A program made the position numbers and the translations under genes. This document shows positions 5,937 to 7,668 of a stretch of 7,668 nt of DNA, piece after piece (the first letter of the stretch is position 1; every line of letters starts with the position of its first letter). A model generated the notes under the pieces. That model was given only the letters and a program-made list of their open reading frames with translations, did no database searches and was not told where the DNA came from. Where the stretch lies: contig CALFMQ010000297.1 in the NCBI GenBank assembly GCA_937879825.1, positions 1 through 7,668 of the forward strand. Direction: 5' to 3'. This stretch comes from an uncultured Phycisphaerales bacterium (GTDB lineage: Bacteria; Planctomycetota; Phycisphaerae; Phycisphaerales; UBA1924).

Positions 5937-6983
5937 ATGAAGCCGAAGCACTTCATCACAACGCGCGAGTGGTCGCGGCCACACATCGACCGCCTCCTCG
6001 ATCTTGCCTCGTCGCTCAAACGCGCGCCCATCCAGCCGCTGCTCGGAGGCAAGACCGTCGCCCTCGTCTTCTTCAACACGTCCCTCCGCACGCGCACCTC
6101 GATGGAGATCGGCGTGTGGCAGCTCGGCGGCCACGCCGTCGTGCTCGAGCCGGGCAAGGGCGCCTGGCCGATCGAGTTCGGCGACGGGGCGATCATGGAC
6201 GGCGAGGCGGAGGAGCATGTCCGCGAGGCCGCGCGCGTCCTCTCGTCGTACTGCGACCTGATCGCGGTCCGAAAGTTCCCCGCCTTCAAGAACTGGAGCG
6301 AAGACCGCCAGGACCTCGCCATCCGCGCATTCGAGCGTCACGCCACCGTCCCCGTGATCAACCTGGAGACCATCGAGCACCCGTGCCAGGAACTCGCCCA
6401 CGCGCTGGCGCTTCGGGAGCGCTTCGGCGATCTCCAGAACCGCAAGTATGTCCTCACATGGACCTACCACCCACGCCCGCTCAACACCGCGGTCGCCAAC
6501 TCGTCCTTGCTGATCGCCACGAAACTCGGGATGGATGTGACGCTCCTCTGCCCGAACGATCAGTACCTCCTCGATGAGCGGTACCTCAACGCCGCCCGCC
6601 GGCAGGCGCAAGAGCACGGCGGCTCGTTCTCGATCGAGCACGATATCGACCGCGCCTACGCGGGCGCCGAGATCGTCTACGCCAAGAGCTGGGGCGCACT
6701 CCCCCACTACGGCGACCCCGACTCCGAACGCACTATCCGCGATCAATACAAGCACTTCATCGTCGATGAACGGAAGATGGCGCTGACCAACAACGCGGCC
6801 TTCAGCCACTGCCTCCCGATGCGACGCAACATCAAAGCAACCGACGCCGTGGTCGACTCGCCCAACTCGCTCGTCATCCAGGAGGCGGCCAACCGTCTGC
6901 CCACGCAGAAAGCGGTCATGGCGACCCTCCTGAACACCCATCCCAAACAACCCGCTGGCACATTGGAGGCCGCGCATGCCTGA
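5937..6983 (+). CDS. argF': N-acetylornithine carbamoyltransferase (AOTCase)
   Basis: A 348-residue transcarbamylase that should convert N-acetylornithine and carbamoyl phosphate to N-acetylcitrulline, in the cytoplasm. It resembles the Xanthomonas enzyme along its whole length. The carbamoyl-phosphate loop is FFNTSLRTRTS (45-55, usual STRT-type site), followed by QLGGHAVVL, GAWPIEF, the HPCQELAHALAL block (148-159), TWTYHPRPLNTAVANS and SHCLPMRRNIK (290-300). Glu92 in AEEH occupies the place of Xanthomonas Glu92, which is known to select acetylated substrate; succinylornithine enzymes carry Pro there. Lys300 matches the Lys reported to be carboxylated in the Xanthomonas enzyme. The gene starts 4 bases after argR, with a weak GGAG 10 bases upstream, and overlaps argG by 8 bases. 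Ordinary ornithine carbamoyltransferase is unlikely given these motifs. The substrate call rests on recalled alignment. Confidence 0.92.
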   Translation: MKPKHFITTREWSRPHIDRLLDLASSLKRAPIQPLLGGKTVALVFFNTSLRTRTSMEIGVWQLGGHAVVLEPGKGAWPIEFGDGAIMDGEAEEHVREAARVLSSYCDLIAVRKFPAFKNWSEDRQDLAIRAFERHATVPVINLETIEHPCQELAHALALRERFGDLQNRKYVLTWTYHPRPLNTAVANSSLLIATKLGMDVTLLCPNDQYLLDERYLNAARRQAQEHGGSFSIEHDIDRAYAGAEIVYAKSWGALPHYGDPDSERTIRDQYKHFIVDERKMALTNNAAFSHCLPMRRNIKATDAVVDSPNSLVIQEAANRLPTQKAVMATLLNTHPKQPAGTLEAAHA

Positions 6984-7668
6984 CACCGTTGCATTGGCAT
7001 TCTCCGGGGGACTGGACACAAGCTACTGCGTCCTCGATCTCATCAAGCGCGGCTACCGAGTCGTGACGCTCTTCGTGGACACGGGCGGCGTCACGCCCGA
7101 GCGCAAGAAATGGATCCGCGACCGCGCGCTGTCGCTCGGTTCAGCCGCGCATCACGAGACAGACGGCTCCGCGCCGCTCTGGGATGACATCGTGGTGCCC
7201 TTCGTCATGGGCGGCGCGCCCTACGCCGGCGCATACCCCCTGCTCTGCGCCGACCGGACCGTCATCGCCGACGCGCTGGCCACGCTGGCCCGCCAGATCG
7301 GGGCGTCCGCGGTGGCGCACGGGTGCACCGCGATGGGCAACGATCAGGTCCGGTTCGATCTCGCCCTGCGCAGTCTGGTCGACCTCCCCATCCTCGCGCC
7401 CATCCGCGACCTCCAGGGAGCCGTGGACCGCCCGCGAGTCTACGAGGCGGAGGTCCTCCGCAGCGCCGGATTCGAAGTCGGGATCGACGAGAAGCGGTAC
7501 TCCATCAACGAGAACCTCCTCGGGGTCACCATGTCCGGGTCGGAGATCGACGACTTCGCGGCACCGGACGACACCGCCGCGCGCCGCCTCGTCGCGCCCC
7601 GCGCCAAATGGCCCGCCGATCCGCTGAGCATCCGGCTCACCTTCGACGCCGGCCGGCTCGTCGCGCTC
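6976..7668 (+). CDS. argG: Argininosuccinate synthase, 3' end cut off
   Basis: The first 231 residues of argininosuccinate synthase, which joins citrulline and aspartate using ATP; the frame is open to the window end (family length about 400). The nucleotide-binding loop is SGGLDTS (10-16). AHGCTAMGNDQVRFD (114-128) is the family's substrate and ATP signature, with Ala119 where Gly is usual. YSINENLLG (175-183) matches the conserved segment that precedes the synthetase half. The variant sequence (YPLLCADR, AHGC) resembles the type that accompanies AOTCase in Xanthomonas rather than the common enterobacterial form. The start at 6976 is supported by GGAGG (6965-6969), six bases upstream. The ATGCCTGA overlap with the argF' stop indicates translational coupling. 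A deacetylase must act on N-acetylcitrulline before this step and is not within the window. Confidence 0.95.
   Translation, partial: MPDTVALAFSGGLDTSYCVLDLIKRGYRVVTLFVDTGGVTPERKKWIRDRALSLGSAAHHETDGSAPLWDDIVVPFVMGGAPYAGAYPLLCADRTVIADALATLARQIGASAVAHGCTAMGNDQVRFDLALRSLVDLPILAPIRDLQGAVDRPRVYEAEVLRSAGFEVGIDEKRYSINENLLGVTMSGSEIDDFAAPDDTAARRLVAPRAKWPADPLSIRLTFDAGRLVAL

Noticed and set aside
5904..7019. Minus-strand open frame (371 codons) opposite argF'
   Set aside because: It is a mirror frame of a well-identified enzyme gene, with no recognisable motif.

Overview
The window is GC-rich DNA and looks like part of a Planctomycetota chromosome, probably a Phycisphaerae-type lineage. Three things point there: a secreted protein with a PEP-CTERM-like tail ending in RRRR, an ECF sigma factor paired with a Ser/Thr kinase that carries a C-terminal beta-propeller, and an arginine cluster using the acetylated (ArgF') route. 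The lineage is inferred from gene content only.

Layout. Bases 1-414 hold no intact gene. They contain the first copy of a long direct repeat (1-280), which runs into what looks like the decayed start of a sigma-factor gene, and then a hairpin terminator (350-378). Bases 415-1176 (minus strand) encode a PEP-CTERM-like exported protein. Bases 1177-1518 contain that gene's leader and the second repeat copy (1260-1543), which forms the upstream region and first codons of an intact ECF sigma-factor gene (1519-2118). Fifteen bases later comes a 1067-residue membrane Ser/Thr kinase (2134-5337). It has an N-terminal zinc-finger-like anti-sigma motif, one transmembrane helix and a WD40/PQQ-like propeller. 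Sigma factor and kinase almost certainly form one signalling operon.

A short intergenic gap (5338-5479) begins with a C-rich stretch and no clear terminator, followed by an AT-rich island holding two ARG-box-like operators that overlap a promoter. It drives a tightly packed operon: argR (5480-5932), N-acetylornithine carbamoyltransferase argF' (5937-6983) and argininosuccinate synthase argG (6976 to beyond the window end). The gap between the first two is 4 bases, and argF' and argG overlap by 8 bases. ArgR should sense arginine and repress its own operon. ArgF' makes N-acetylcitrulline, and ArgG uses citrulline after deacetylation by an enzyme not seen here.

The most unusual parts are the direct repeat flanking the exported-protein gene, with its invariant blocks and broken sigma start, and the clear ARG-box control of an ArgF'-type pathway.
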